Below are positions 1 to 12,891 of a stretch of DNA of 64,000 bases, piece after piece. The position numbers were made by a program, and so were the translations under genes. This stretch comes from Methylomonas sp. UP202 (lineage in GTDB: Bacteria; Pseudomonadota; Gammaproteobacteria; Methylococcales; Methylomonadaceae), in contig NZ_CP123897.1 in assembly GCF_029910655.1 (NCBI RefSeq), positions 1,116,001-1,180,000 of the forward strand, given 5' to 3'. The notes beneath the pieces were generated by a model. It had not been told where the DNA came from and did no database searches. It saw only the letters and a program-made list of their open reading frames with translations. Positions within the stretch are counted from its first letter, which is position 1; each line of letters starts with the position of its first letter.

Positions 1-168
1 GAATTTTTCGACAAAGAGTGCGATATTCCTCCAATAGTCGGTCACTGAGGTTGGCATTTGATCAAGAACTGGCTTTTACTTAGTCCCGACGCCGCCAAGT
101 CGAATACCGATGACTTTGGTGGGTGGATTTATTAAAGCTGTTTCTTATCAAATGTCGCGGAGGTTGTC
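1..168. other. left-edge stretch, mostly non-coding
   Basis: Frame 1 is open from the first base to a TGA at 46-48, so this may hold the last 15 codons of a gene that starts outside the window; nothing confirms it. The rest looks non-coding and leads to a clear Shine-Dalgarno GGAGG (about 159-163) for the next small gene. Confidence 0.25.
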
Positions 169-333
169 ATGAACGAATTTAAAAAAGATTTAATGATAGG
201 GGTTATTTCATTTACCGGTATTGTCGGATTTATTTCCGGCGAGTTTATTCTTTCGACTTTAATGTTCGGTGTGGCGGCTTTAATGAGTAATATCGCGGCC
301 GAACCCACTTATCCGGTTAAGCAGTCTGTCTGA
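169..333 (+). CDS. small hydrophobic membrane protein, unknown function
   Basis: Predicted 54-residue protein. After a short charged N-terminus (NEFKKD) nearly all of residues 8-44 are hydrophobic, enough for one long or two short membrane segments, with a Gly-rich turn near residue 24. The ATG at 169 has a strong GGAGG Shine-Dalgarno seven bases upstream, and a rho-independent terminator follows 55 bp after the stop, so this looks like a complete single-gene unit. I do not recognise the family. Start, ribosome site, composition and terminator are what supports it as a real gene. Confidence 0.55.
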   Translation: MNEFKKDLMIGVISFTGIVGFISGEFILSTLMFGVAALMSNIAAEPTYPVKQSV

Positions 334-388
334 TTCTCCATTGGCGGAGATTCGCAAACGAAGCATCCATCGTTCGTTTGTTTCCACG

Positions 389-422
389 GCCTCGCAATCC
401 CCAGGGTTGCGAGGCTTTTTTT
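389..422 (+). terminator. rho-independent terminator
   Basis: A perfect 9-bp stem (GCCTCGCAA / TTGCGAGGC) around an A/T/C/G loop is followed by six T. It ends transcription of the small gene at 169-333 and also separates it from the convergent rarA. Confidence 0.85.
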
Positions 423-444
423 ACGCCTTCGAAATTTGATCTCA

Positions 445-1770
445 TCAGGCTTTTTTGGCCGGTAAGCCGCGCAGAAAGTTTAGCTTTTCTTTAATTTTAC
501 TCTCCAACCCGCGTTCGACCGGAAAGTAATAACGGCGGTTTTGTAAGGCGTCGGGGAAATAATTTTCGCCAGCGGCGAATGCTTGATCTTCGTCGTGTGC
601 GTAGCGATATTCGGCGCCATAGCCTAAATCCCGCATCAGACCGGTCGGTGCGTTTCGTAGATGCATTGGAACTTCCAGCGAGCCGCTTTTTTTGGCATCG
701 ATCATTGCCGCCTTGTAGGCCGTGTAGACGGCGTTGCTTTTGGGTGCGCACGCAAGATAGGTTACCGCTTGCGCCAAAGCTAGCTCGCCTTCAGGGCTGC
801 CCAGTCTTTCGTAGGCCTCGGTGGCGTTTAGCGCGAGTTGTAAGCCGCGCGGATCGGCGTTGCCGATGTCTTCGGCGGCCATTCGAATCACGCGTCGGGC
901 AATGTAAAGCGGGTCGCAACCACCGTCCAGCATCCGGGCAAACCAATACAATGCCGCATCAGGATCGGTGCCGCGCACTGATTTGTGCAAAGCGGAGATT
1001 TGATCGTAAAAAATATCGCCGCGCTTGTCGAAGCGGTTTGCGTGGCCTTGCAGGACTTCGTCGATCATTCCAGGTTTAACGACTTCTCGTCCATCCACGG
1101 TCTCGGCTAGGTCGGCGGCAATTTGCAGAATATTCAAACTTCGTCGGGCGTCACCATCGGCGGCCTTGGCGATCATCGTCAGAGTTTCGCGGTCTATCTC
1201 GATCGGCCGCAGGCCCAAGCCGCGCTGTTTATCTCTTAGCGCACACTCCAGCAGTTCGATCAGCGCGTCGGTATCGAGGCTGCGCAGTACGTAGACTCGC
1301 AAGCGCGACAGCAGCGCGTTGTTCAGCTCGAACGACGGATTCTCGGTGGTGGCGCCGAACAGCACGATTGCGCCACTTTCGATGGGCGCCAACAACGAGT
1401 CCTGCTGACTCTTCGAAAAACGGTGAATTTCGTCGATGAATACGATGGTATTCAAGCCCTGTCGAGCCTTGATTTCTTCAGCCTCGCCCACGGCGGCGCG
1501 AATCTCCTTGACACCGGCCATCACCGCCGACAACTCGATGATATGGCTATGGGTCATGCCGGCGATAATCTTGGCCAGCGTGGTTTTGCCGACTCCCGGC
1601 GGTCCCCAAAATACCAGCGAATGCAACGCGCCGTTGTCGATAGCTGCCCTTAGCGATTTGCCTTTTGCCAGGAGGTGTTGTTGGCCGATAAATTCTTCAA
1701 GGCTGCTTGGTCGCATTTTGGCGGCTAGCGGCATATAGGCGTCGCGAGGACCGGAGTATTTGCTATTCAT
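445..1770 (-). CDS. rarA: replication-associated recombination protein A (AAA ATPase)
   Basis: RarA/MgsA is a cytoplasmic clamp-loader-like AAA+ ATPase that acts at stalled replication forks. The protein shows a Walker A motif GPPGVGKTT near residue 56, Walker B VFIDEIHR near residue 110, the sensor GATTENPSFE, and the family's C-terminal tetramerisation region (YWFARMLDGGCDPLYIARR). The ATG at 1770 gives 441 residues and an N-terminus of the same length as E. coli RarA before the MRP motif; the frame is open to an ATG at 1797, which would add nine residues without homology. No strong Shine-Dalgarno is seen at either. It is transcribed divergently from accA. Identity is secure. Confidence 0.93.
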   Translation of the reverse strand: MNSKYSGPRDAYMPLAAKMRPSSLEEFIGQQHLLAKGKSLRAAIDNGALHSLVFWGPPGVGKTTLAKIIAGMTHSHIIELSAVMAGVKEIRAAVGEAEEIKARQGLNTIVFIDEIHRFSKSQQDSLLAPIESGAIVLFGATTENPSFELNNALLSRLRVYVLRSLDTDALIELLECALRDKQRGLGLRPIEIDRETLTMIAKAADGDARRSLNILQIAADLAETVDGREVVKPGMIDEVLQGHANRFDKRGDIFYDQISALHKSVRGTDPDAALYWFARMLDGGCDPLYIARRVIRMAAEDIGNADPRGLQLALNATEAYERLGSPEGELALAQAVTYLACAPKSNAVYTAYKAAMIDAKKSGSLEVPMHLRNAPTGLMRDLGYGAEYRYAHDEDQAFAAGENYFPDALQNRRYYFPVERGLESKIKEKLNFLRGLPAKKA

Positions 1771-1904
1771 GAATGACATAAGCGTGACGGTGACCATAGG
1801 GGAGCGGTCGCACGCTAAGCGAAACCGCGGCCGAAATAGATAGGCAATATCGGCTTTTTTTAATAGAATTGCCGGCCATTTTAGAGATTCCGCTCCCGAA
1901 AGCC

Positions 1905-2879
1905 ATGGATTTAAAATTTCTTGATTTTGAACAGCCGATTGCCGAACTGCAAGCCAAGATTGAAGAGCTGCGCAAAGTCGAGCTAGACAACAACTTCGAT
2001 ATTTCCGAGACGCTGAAGCAGTTGGAGCAGAAATGCGAGAGCCTGACCGAGAGTATTTTCAGCGACTTGTCCGACTGGCAGATTTCCCAATTGTCGCGCC
2101 ATCCGGGACGGCCTTACACGCTGGATTATATCTCGTTAATTTTCACCGAATTCCATGAGTTGCATGGCGATCGCGCATTCGCGGACGACCCGGCCATCGT
2201 TTGCGGCTTAGCGCGCTTGGAGGGCCGGCCGGTCGTCGTGATCGGTCATCAAAAAGGTCGAGACACTAAGGAAAAAATTTACAGAAACTTCGGTATGCCG
2301 CGGCCGGAAGGTTATCGAAAGGCCTTGCGCGTCATGAAAATGGCCGAGCGCTTTCAGTTGCCGGTCATTTGTCTGATCGATACTCCCGGCGCCTATCCCG
2401 GCATTGGCGCGGAAGAGCGCGGTCAGAGCGAAGCGATTGCCCGTAACTTGTTCGAAATGTCCAAATTGCGGACACCGATTATCTGTACCGTGATCGGTGA
2501 AGGCGGCTCCGGTGGCGCGTTGGCTATTGGGGTGGGCGACCGTTTGCTAATGTTGGAATACAGTACTTACGCGGTGATTTCGCCGGAAGGTTGTGCGTCT
2601 ATTTTATGGAAAAGCGCCGACAAGGCCCAGTTGGCTGCCGAGGCCATGGGAATAACCTCCGACCGCGTGCGCGAACAAGGTTTTTTGGACGAAGTCATCC
2701 GCGAGCCGGTCGGTGGCGGTCACCGCAATTTCGCCAAGATCGCCGCCAATTTGCAGGAAGCCTTGCTCAGGCATTTGGGTGAATTGCAGGCGGAAGCTGG
2801 CGACATGGACAAACTGTTGGAGAAACGTTATCAACGTATCATGCGTTTCGGCTCGTTCATTGAAGAGCCGGCCAAATAA
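1905..2879 (+). CDS. accA: acetyl-CoA carboxylase carboxyltransferase subunit alpha
   Basis: AccA forms, with AccD, the carboxyltransferase that moves the carboxyl group from biotin-BCCP to acetyl-CoA, giving malonyl-CoA for fatty acid synthesis. The protein begins [19 protein letters not shown], the usual family N-terminus, and contains [29 protein letters not shown] and the oxyanion-forming [12 protein letters not shown]. The ATG at 1905 gives 324 residues, near the 319 of E. coli; the in-frame start 36 bp earlier adds residues that do not belong to the family. A terminator follows 27 bp after the stop, so accA is probably not read through strongly into tilS. Confidence 0.96.
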   Translation: MDLKFLDFEQPIAELQAKIEELRKVELDNNFDISETLKQLEQKCESLTESIFSDLSDWQISQLSRHPGRPYTLDYISLIFTEFHELHGDRAFADDPAIVCGLARLEGRPVVVIGHQKGRDTKEKIYRNFGMPRPEGYRKALRVMKMAERFQLPVICLIDTPGAYPGIGAEERGQSEAIARNLFEMSKLRTPIICTVIGEGGSGGALAIGVGDRLLMLEYSTYAVISPEGCASILWKSADKAQLAAEAMGITSDRVREQGFLDEVIREPVGGGHRNFAKIAANLQEALLRHLGELQAEAGDMDKLLEKRYQRIMRFGSFIEEPAK

Positions 2880-2906
2880 TTCCTTTGTCCGGAACATCAG
2901 CGTAGA

Positions 2907-2935
2907 AAAGGCCGATTTCTCTCGGCCTTTTTTTT
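2907..2935 (+). terminator. rho-independent terminator after accA
   Basis: Stem AAAGGCCGA / TCGGCCTTT with a six-base loop runs into a tract of T. The GGAG that serves tilS starts one base after this T tract, so termination and tilS translation signals are tightly packed. Confidence 0.8.
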
Positions 2936-2948
2936 GGAGCGTTGCCTT

Positions 2949-4268
2949 ATGCTGAGCTTTCAGGCAGTGAGTTCCGCGCTGCCGGAGCGGGTTGGGCGTT
3001 TGTATGTCGCATACAGTGGTGGCGTGGACTCGCACGTACTATTGCACCTGTGCGCACGGCAACCGGATTGGCAAGCCAAGCTGTGCGGGGTCTACGTCGA
3101 CCACCGCTTGCAAGCGGAGTCGACGGCCTGGGGCACCCATTGTCGTCGGCAATGCGAAGCGTTGGGTGTCGAGTTCTTGCTGCTGACGGTCGACGCCTCG
3201 GCTGCGCCGGGTGAAAGTCCGGAGGCGGCTGCTCGTCGCGCTCGATACGCCGCGCTAGCCGATTTGCTGGACCGCGACGACGTGGTGCTGGCGGCTCAGC
3301 ACCGCGAGGATCAACTGGAAACCGTGTTGCTGCAACTATTTCGCGGAGCCGGCGTGGCTGGATTGGCGGCGATGCCTAGGATATCGCCGCTGGGCCGAGG
3401 GTCGTTGGTCAGGCCGCTGTTGAAAGTGGGCAAGGCCGAGGTATTGGTCTACGCGCGCCAGCAAGGCTTGGTTTGGATAGAGGATCCGAGCAATGCCACG
3501 AATGATTTCGACCGGAATTTTCTGCGAAACCAAGTTCTACCGCTACTGAAACAACGCTGGCCTGGGCTGGATAAAACGGTGGCGCGGTCGGCCGAGCTGT
3601 GTGGAGAGGCTGCGGAATGCCTGGACGAGTGGGCCGAAGCACAATTGGCCGCCGTATCCGGTTTGGACAGGGGCGAGCTGGCGATCGACCAACTGCCGGT
3701 TGCGGCAAGTCGCCGTCGCTTGCTGATTCGACAATGGTTGGCGCGCAACGGCCTCCGGCCGCCGAGTCGAGCCATAACCGAAGCGATTCTGGCGCAGGTC
3801 GTCGATGCGCGTGGCGATGCGAACCCGCAATTATGTTATCAGGGCGCGCTGATTCGAAGATACCGCAAGCGCTTAGTTTGCGTGCCGGCCTATCCGGCTG
3901 TTCGCACGCACGGCGAAGTGGTTTGGCCTGACAATGCCCAGCAGATCGAATTGGGCGGCGGTTGTCGCTTGAGCAAGGAAGTTTCCGTTGACGGCATCGC
4001 TCAAGCGCTTTGGGATCGGGCTAGTGTCACGGTGAGGTTCCGGCGCGGCGGCGAAAAGTTGAAGTTGCCGGGGAGGGGCGGCCGGCATAGTTTGAAAAAG
4101 CTCTATCAGGCAGCCGGCACCCCTCCGTGGGAACGGGAGTGGAGGCCGTTGATATATCTGGATGGCCGCTTGGCGGCGGTGGCTGGCCTTTGGGTGGACG
4201 AGTGGGTCAGCGGTTCGAAAAACGAACCTTGCTACCGAGTGTCTTGGCAGTTTCGACAAAGCGTGTGA
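2949..4268 (+). CDS. tilS: tRNA(Ile)-lysidine synthase
   Basis: TilS attaches lysine to C34 of the CAU-anticodon tRNA-Ile, changing its specificity from Met to Ile; it is essential. The N-terminal PP-loop ATP pyrophosphatase motif SGGVDSHVLL is at residues 24-33, followed by CGVYVDHRLQ and the AAQHREDQLETVLLQLFRG block. The C-terminal domain carries FRRGGEKLKLPGRGGRHSLK, typical of the tRNA-binding TilS C-domain. The ATG at 2949 has GGAG at 2936-2939 and gives 439 residues. In many gammaproteobacteria tilS lies directly after accA, as here. Confidence 0.94.
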   Translation: MLSFQAVSSALPERVGRLYVAYSGGVDSHVLLHLCARQPDWQAKLCGVYVDHRLQAESTAWGTHCRRQCEALGVEFLLLTVDASAAPGESPEAAARRARYAALADLLDRDDVVLAAQHREDQLETVLLQLFRGAGVAGLAAMPRISPLGRGSLVRPLLKVGKAEVLVYARQQGLVWIEDPSNATNDFDRNFLRNQVLPLLKQRWPGLDKTVARSAELCGEAAECLDEWAEAQLAAVSGLDRGELAIDQLPVAASRRRLLIRQWLARNGLRPPSRAITEAILAQVVDARGDANPQLCYQGALIRRYRKRLVCVPAYPAVRTHGEVVWPDNAQQIELGGGCRLSKEVSVDGIAQALWDRASVTVRFRRGGEKLKLPGRGGRHSLKKLYQAAGTPPWEREWRPLIYLDGRLAAVAGLWVDEWVSGSKNEPCYRVSWQFRQSV

Positions 4269-4302
4269 TGATGAACGGATAAACCCTAGTCGGAGAAATG
4301 AG

Positions 4303-4491
4303 ATGTTTGCCGAAGTTTTGCAGTCGGCGATCGTCGGCATGATGATCGCCATTCCCATTATCGTAATCTATAAAAAAGTGGGCTTGAATCCGCTTTGGGC
4401 TGGACTGGTTTTTATTCCGGTGTTCGGTTTATTAATCGTATTCATCCAGTTGGCCTTCGCGGAATGGCCAAACGCGCGGCGAGGAGGTTGA
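4303..4491 (+). CDS. small two-helix membrane protein (paralogue of next gene)
   Basis: Predicted 62-residue protein with hydrophobic stretches at about residues 7-24 and 33-52. The ATG at 4303 has a good GGAG eight bases upstream, whereas the longer open frame overlaps tilS and is not needed. Its second half, from KKVGLNPLWAG to AEWPNARR, aligns with the second half of the next protein (RKAGFDGRWVI to SRWPGLRE), so the two look like a tandem duplication. The family is not recognised. It is separated from the next gene by one base, so the two should be co-translated. Confidence 0.65.
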   Translation: MFAEVLQSAIVGMMIAIPIIVIYKKVGLNPLWAGLVFIPVFGLLIVFIQLAFAEWPNARRGG

Positions 4492-4492
4492 G

Positions 4493-4690
4493 ATGGCGTT
4501 GTTTTTCGTTTTGTTGCCCGTCTATATCTTGTTTTGTTTGTGGTTGGGATTTCGAATACTGCGGAAAGCCGGCTTTGATGGGCGTTGGGTCATCGCATTA
4601 TTGGTGCCGGTCTTGAATATCATCATGATTTGGGTGTTCGCATTCAGTCGATGGCCTGGTTTGCGGGAGGATGTCGATCAGGGGTTTTAG
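4493..4690 (+). CDS. small two-helix membrane protein (paralogue of previous gene)
   Basis: Predicted 65-residue protein with two hydrophobic segments (about residues 2-20 and 31-49) separated by a basic loop RILRKAGFDGR, and a charged tail. The Shine-Dalgarno GAGGAGG lies inside the end of the previous gene, and the start is one base past that gene's stop. The shared G-x(4)-W-x(5)-P and W-P-x(2)-R pattern with its neighbour points to duplication. Function unknown; a small integral inner-membrane protein is the most that can be said. Confidence 0.7.
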   Translation: MALFFVLLPVYILFCLWLGFRILRKAGFDGRWVIALLVPVLNIIMIWVFAFSRWPGLREDVDQGF

Positions 4691-4761
4691 GCGGTATTTT
4701 GCTCTGATTTTCTTTTTATTCCCGAGATATTGGGTTCTCTAAAATTAGGTTGTGAAATGTT

Positions 4762-5751
4762 ATGAATCTGAGGCATATTTGGTGGAGAATTGCTGCAATT
4801 AAAACGCCCGGCCAAGCTTTCGATGCGGTAGCTTCAGAGCTAACGCCATATTTTTATCGGCATTTTCAACGGTTAAATCGAGGCGTTTTTGCAATTGAGA
4901 TCGTGAATTCCAATTTAGGGTTTTTCGCGGTTCTGAATTGGGCGCTGTTTGTTTTGCATTTCTGTAAGAAGCAGGGTTTAGTACCCTATTTAGAATTTAC
5001 TACGAAGAATTATTCGGATCCGGTTTTGGGGCGCGATTGGTTTAAGTATTATTTTTCTAATCGAGCAATGTCAGCGGCCGGTTTCGCAGCCGAGTATAGG
5101 CCTTGGTTGGTTACCAAGGTTCGACGTATCAGAGATTTACGGATGCCGGGTTGGTGTTTTCACGATTTGAGCTTGGAACAAGCCGGCGAGATTTTCCGTG
5201 AATATATTGAGTTCAATCCGGTGATTTCCGCCGAGGTGGAAGCGTTCGTTGCCGAGCATTTTGCAGGTAAGTATGTTTTGGGGGTTCATTTTCGAGGTAC
5301 CGATAAAGTAGTCGAGGCGCCACAAGTCGCTTGGGCGTATTCTGAACAAACGATTCGAAATTTTTTAGCGGATCACCCCAGCGTCGATGTTCTATTTGTC
5401 GCTAGTGATGAAAGTCGTTTTATTCAATATATGCTGGAAAAATTTCCAGATATTGCTGTGGTGAGCCATCAGGACCATTTTCGCAGCGATGGCATTAAGG
5501 CAATTCATAGTCTCGATGGGGGCGGCGATAATTATTCGAAAGGATTCGATGCGTTAGTTAATTCTTTGTTGTTGTCGAAATGCGACGCACTAATCCGGTC
5601 GTCGTCATTTTTATCAGCTTGGGCGTCGATTTTTAATCCGAAAGTGCCGGTGGTTTTGTTGAACAAGCCTTTGGAAGATGCGCTATGGTTTCCTGAGGTA
5701 GAGATAATGAAGCGTTCCTTGGATCATTACTTGCCTGATTTCACTGAATAG
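4762..5751 (+). CDS. putative fucosyltransferase-like glycosyltransferase
   Basis: Predicted 329-residue soluble protein. Residues 176-181 read H-F-R-G-T-D, the H-x-R-x-(T/S)-D signature (motif I) shared by alpha-1,2-, alpha-1,6- and protein O-fucosyltransferases, where the Arg contacts GDP-fucose. Further on are FVASDESRF (around residue 212) and RSSSFLSAWASIFNP near the C-terminus, matching the positions of motifs II/III in that superfamily. The donor sugar is inferred from the fold; the acceptor is unknown. It is 9 bp upstream of a second glycosyltransferase and both are visibly richer in A/T than tilS or pyrG, which suggests the pair was acquired together for a surface glycan. Confidence 0.6.
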   Translation: MNLRHIWWRIAAIKTPGQAFDAVASELTPYFYRHFQRLNRGVFAIEIVNSNLGFFAVLNWALFVLHFCKKQGLVPYLEFTTKNYSDPVLGRDWFKYYFSNRAMSAAGFAAEYRPWLVTKVRRIRDLRMPGWCFHDLSLEQAGEIFREYIEFNPVISAEVEAFVAEHFAGKYVLGVHFRGTDKVVEAPQVAWAYSEQTIRNFLADHPSVDVLFVASDESRFIQYMLEKFPDIAVVSHQDHFRSDGIKAIHSLDGGGDNYSKGFDALVNSLLLSKCDALIRSSSFLSAWASIFNPKVPVVLLNKPLEDALWFPEVEIMKRSLDHYLPDFTE

Positions 5752-5760
5752 GAAGCTTGT

Positions 5761-6954
5761 ATGAGAGTCCTGCTAAGCCTATTGAAGAGGCTGGGAAAAA
5801 AAGTCAGTCTGGATGTTGCGTATAATTTCGTTCAGTTAAATTATCCAATTTGGGCTTTTTACTTTAAGAAACTGACTTTGCCGAATTTTGGCGGTCGCCA
5901 CGAGATTAAAATTTCTGGTAAGCCCGCTATCTACGATGTATTCGTTTCCGGCGATAAAAATTACGTGGTAGCTATTGGTAGATATGACCGCGTTGTCGAC
6001 TGGAGTAAGTTAATATGCGTATTCGACTCAGGTTGCGAAGTTATTGGGCAGGTCGTTGAGGATTTTTCCGATGAAAAGGAGGCTTATCAGGTTTCAATCA
6101 TTAAATATTTGATTCCCTCTGGTTGTCGGAGTAAGCCCGTGGTTTTGATTACGTTAAAGTTGGACGATAGTCAAATCGTTAACTCTCTCCAGCTTTCGAA
6201 TCATTCGGTCGAATTGCCGCGGCATAAGCTTAGTGTGACGACGTTGATGAAGGATGAAGATAGGTTCATCCCTGAGTGGATCGCATATTATCGTATGATA
6301 GGCGTAAGTCATTTCTATATATACGATAATCGTAGTTTAAAAAGAAGGCGGATACGTAACTTGTTGGCGCCTCTAATTGCCCAGGGAATTGTGACGTTGA
6401 TAGATTGGGATTATCCTTACGTGTCCGGTGCTCCCGATAATAGCTGGCGTTTTTGTCAGCGAGGACAGATGCACCATTGTTTATACAAATACGGTAGTTT
6501 TTCCGATTGGATGTTGTTTATCGATGTTGATGAGTTTATCTATCCTGTTAATGCTGAGCAAGATTTTTTGAAGTTTTTAGAGAGTCGAGAGCATCCAAAT
6601 ATAGCCGCGTTGCAGTTCAAGATGATCTGGTTTGGAAATTCAGGATTTGAACAGGTTCCTAAGGGTTTGATTATTAATAACTATATTCGACGTTCTCCGG
6701 AGGTTTTGTCCTTAGGTCGAGAGAAATGTGCTGTTCGGCCTCAGTTAACGAAGCTAATGTTTATTCATGGGGTTAAGGCGTGTGAGGAAAATTCATGGAT
6801 GGAAGTGGTGTCTCCCGAACTGTTTCGGATTAATCATTATTATGCGACTAGTTCCAAGCGTCAATTTAAGGGGTATTCGGACCATAACGACGTGGAAGAT
6901 ACAGGAATGAGAAAATACGTTGACTCCGTGGAAGAGTATATTGGGAAAATATAG
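5761..6954 (+). CDS. glycosyltransferase, GT92/GT2-like (DUF23 type)
   Basis: Predicted 397-residue protein. The C-terminal half has the GT92 pattern: LSVTTLMKDEDRFIPEWIAYY (about residues 157-177), a GVSHFYIYDN motif (181-190), and DWMLFIDVDEF (249-259) whose DVDEF is the metal/nucleotide-sugar-binding DxD of the GT-A fold. A conserved FRINHYY near residue 360 is also typical. The N-terminal 150 residues are not recognised. No signal peptide or membrane helix is evident. It follows the fucosyltransferase-like gene by 9 bp, and its codon choice (TTT, ATT, AAT) differs from the GC-rich neighbours. Donor and acceptor cannot be told from sequence. Confidence 0.7.
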   Translation: MRVLLSLLKRLGKKVSLDVAYNFVQLNYPIWAFYFKKLTLPNFGGRHEIKISGKPAIYDVFVSGDKNYVVAIGRYDRVVDWSKLICVFDSGCEVIGQVVEDFSDEKEAYQVSIIKYLIPSGCRSKPVVLITLKLDDSQIVNSLQLSNHSVELPRHKLSVTTLMKDEDRFIPEWIAYYRMIGVSHFYIYDNRSLKRRRIRNLLAPLIAQGIVTLIDWDYPYVSGAPDNSWRFCQRGQMHHCLYKYGSFSDWMLFIDVDEFIYPVNAEQDFLKFLESREHPNIAALQFKMIWFGNSGFEQVPKGLIINNYIRRSPEVLSLGREKCAVRPQLTKLMFIHGVKACEENSWMEVVSPELFRINHYYATSSKRQFKGYSDHNDVEDTGMRKYVDSVEEYIGKI

Positions 6955-9137
<2,183 letters not shown>

Positions 9138-9161
9138 CGAGCATAAACAACAAGGTTAAGC

Positions 9162-11326
<2,165 letters not shown>

Positions 11327-11390
11327 AAAGCGTTGGTTGGGTTGATCCTTTGCGAAAGCGGAGGATTGCCGCAACTTTAAGAGTCGTCGT

Positions 11391-11426
11391 GTTGGGTTAC
11401 GCTCCGCGTTGCTTCGCTAACCCAAC
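11391..11426. repeat. REP-like palindrome
   Basis: GTTGGGTTA at 11391-11399 is matched by TAACCCAAC at 11418-11426, with a GC-rich middle that can also fold. Short palindromes with the GTTGGGTTA...TAACCCAAC core are dispersed in many bacterial genomes. A partial copy of the arm (GGTTGGGTT) lies at about 11334-11342, just after eno. The palindrome ends only 26 bp before the ftsB reading frame begins. Confidence 0.65.
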
Positions 11427-11452
11427 CTACTCTTTTCTAAAGAGACACCGCC

Positions 11453-11722
11453 ATCAAAACCCTGATCCTTGTCATCATCGCGTTGACGCTGCACTTCCAA
11501 TACCGGTTGTGGTTCGGCGACGCCAGTTTGTCGCAGATTCGCGAGTACCGCGCGCGGCTGGAGGAATTGACCAAGGATGCCCAAGAGAAAAAAGAGCGTA
11601 ACGACTCGCTGTACGCCGAAGTGCTGGACCTGCGCAAAGGTCTGGAAACCATCGAAGAACGCGCCCGCTACGAGCTGGGCATGATCAAGGAAAGCGAAAC
11701 CTTCTTTCAAGTGCTTGAGTAG
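11453..11722 (+). CDS. ftsB: cell division protein FtsB, apparent ATC start
   Basis: FtsB is a bitopic inner-membrane protein that joins FtsL and FtsQ in the divisome. The frame encodes a membrane helix (TLILVIIALTLHFQ), then YRLWFGDASLSQI, a coiled coil (about residues 30-65) and the conserved ERARYELGMIKESETFF. The only ordinary start codon is a TTG at 11483, which would remove most of the membrane helix. The frame stays open upstream to a TAA at 11438-11440, and an ATC at 11453 sits exactly where the Met of E. coli FtsB aligns (14 residues before the FQY/LQY motif). I therefore place the start at ATC, giving 89 residues; a CTG at 11462 is another option. ispD follows after 3 bp. Confidence 0.8.
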   Translation: MKTLILVIIALTLHFQYRLWFGDASLSQIREYRARLEELTKDAQEKKERNDSLYAEVLDLRKGLETIEERARYELGMIKESETFFQVLE

Positions 11723-11725
11723 CGC

Positions 11726-12421
11726 ATGAATCAAATTCTCAAATGCTGGGCAGTAGTCCCGGCAGCTGGCGTCGGCAAACGCATGCAAGCCGACCGCCCC
11801 AAACAATATCTGCCGCTGGCCGGCAAGACCGTCATCGAACACACGCTTTCTAGGCTTTTGGGCTCGGGAGCTTTCGTAAAAGTCGCCGTGGCGATTTCTG
11901 TCGAAGACCCGTACTGGCCGGAGCTGGACATTTCCAAACACCCCGACGTGATTACCGCGCCCGGCGGCAAGGAACGCGCCGACTCGGTGCTGTCGGCGCT
12001 GAAATCCCTACAAGGCTTGGCCGGCGAAGACGACTGGGTGCTGGTCCACGACGCCGCGCGGCCATGTCTGACCGCCGCCGACATTCATTTGCAAATCGAC
12101 AGTATGAAGGATGACGCCGTCGGCGGCATTCTAGCCTTGAGTTCGCATGACACTCTGAAGCATGTCGACGGCGACACCATCACCGCGACCATAGACCGCA
12201 AACACGTCTGGCGGGCGCTGACCCCGCAGATGTTCAAATACGGCATGCTGCGCGACGCCTTGCAGCAAACCGAAGGCAATCCAGCGGTGACAGACGAAGC
12301 CAGCGCTCTGGAAATCCTTGGCTTCAAGCCCAGAATCGTCGAAGGCCGCCCCGATAACATCAAAATCACCCGGCCCGAAGATCTGGCGCTGGCGCAATTT
12401 TATATGGAGCAACAAACATGA
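11726..12421 (+). CDS. ispD: 2-C-methyl-D-erythritol 4-phosphate cytidylyltransferase
   Basis: IspD couples CTP to methylerythritol phosphate in the non-mevalonate isoprenoid pathway. The N-terminal nucleotide-binding motif [19 protein letters not shown] is complete (residues 11-29), and [18 protein letters not shown] and the C-terminal [17 protein letters not shown] are all present. The length, 231 residues, is normal. It is 3 bp from ftsB and overlaps ispF by the four bases ATGA, so the two isoprenoid enzymes are translationally coupled. CTP comes from PyrG, encoded in the same gene run. Confidence 0.97.
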   Translation: MNQILKCWAVVPAAGVGKRMQADRPKQYLPLAGKTVIEHTLSRLLGSGAFVKVAVAISVEDPYWPELDISKHPDVITAPGGKERADSVLSALKSLQGLAGEDDWVLVHDAARPCLTAADIHLQIDSMKDDAVGGILALSSHDTLKHVDGDTITATIDRKHVWRALTPQMFKYGMLRDALQQTEGNPAVTDEASALEILGFKPRIVEGRPDNIKITRPEDLALAQFYMEQQT

Positions 12422-12891
12422 TTCGAGTCGGTCAAGGTTACGACGTCCACCGTTTCAACGACGGCGACCACATCATTTTGGGCGGTGTCACCATCCCCTA
12501 CGAAAAAGGCCTGGAGGCCCATTCCGACGGCGACGTGGTGCTGCACGCCTTGGCCGACGCCATCTTGGGCGCGGCGGCGCTTGGCGACATCGGCAAGCAC
12601 TTCCCGGATACCGATCCCAATTTCAAAGGCGCCGACAGCCGGGTATTGCTGCGCCACGTGTACAGCATCGTCCAGGAGAAAGGCTACAAACTGGTTAACG
12701 CCGACGTCACCATCATCGCCCAGGCGCCGAAAATGCTGCCGCACGTGTCGGCGATGCGCGCCAACATCGCGGCCGACTTGGCGGTCGATGTCGATTTCAT
12801 CAACGTCAAAGCCACCACCACCGAAAAACTCGGCTTCGAAGGCCGTAAGGAAGGCATTGCGGTGCAGGCTGTGGTGCTGATCGAAAAGTGA
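12418..12891 (+). CDS. ispF: 2-C-methyl-D-erythritol 2,4-cyclodiphosphate synthase
   Basis: IspF cyclises the CDP-methylerythritol 2-phosphate with loss of CMP. The family markers are [11 protein letters not shown] with the zinc ligands Asp and His near residues 8-10, [32 protein letters not shown] and the C-terminal [16 protein letters not shown]. At 157 residues it has the usual length. The start codon overlaps the ispD stop (ATGA), and its own stop overlaps the truD GTG start. Confidence 0.97.
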   Translation: MIRVGQGYDVHRFNDGDHIILGGVTIPYEKGLEAHSDGDVVLHALADAILGAAALGDIGKHFPDTDPNFKGADSRVLLRHVYSIVQEKGYKLVNADVTIIAQAPKMLPHVSAMRANIAADLAVDVDFINVKATTTEKLGFEGRKEGIAVQAVVLIEK

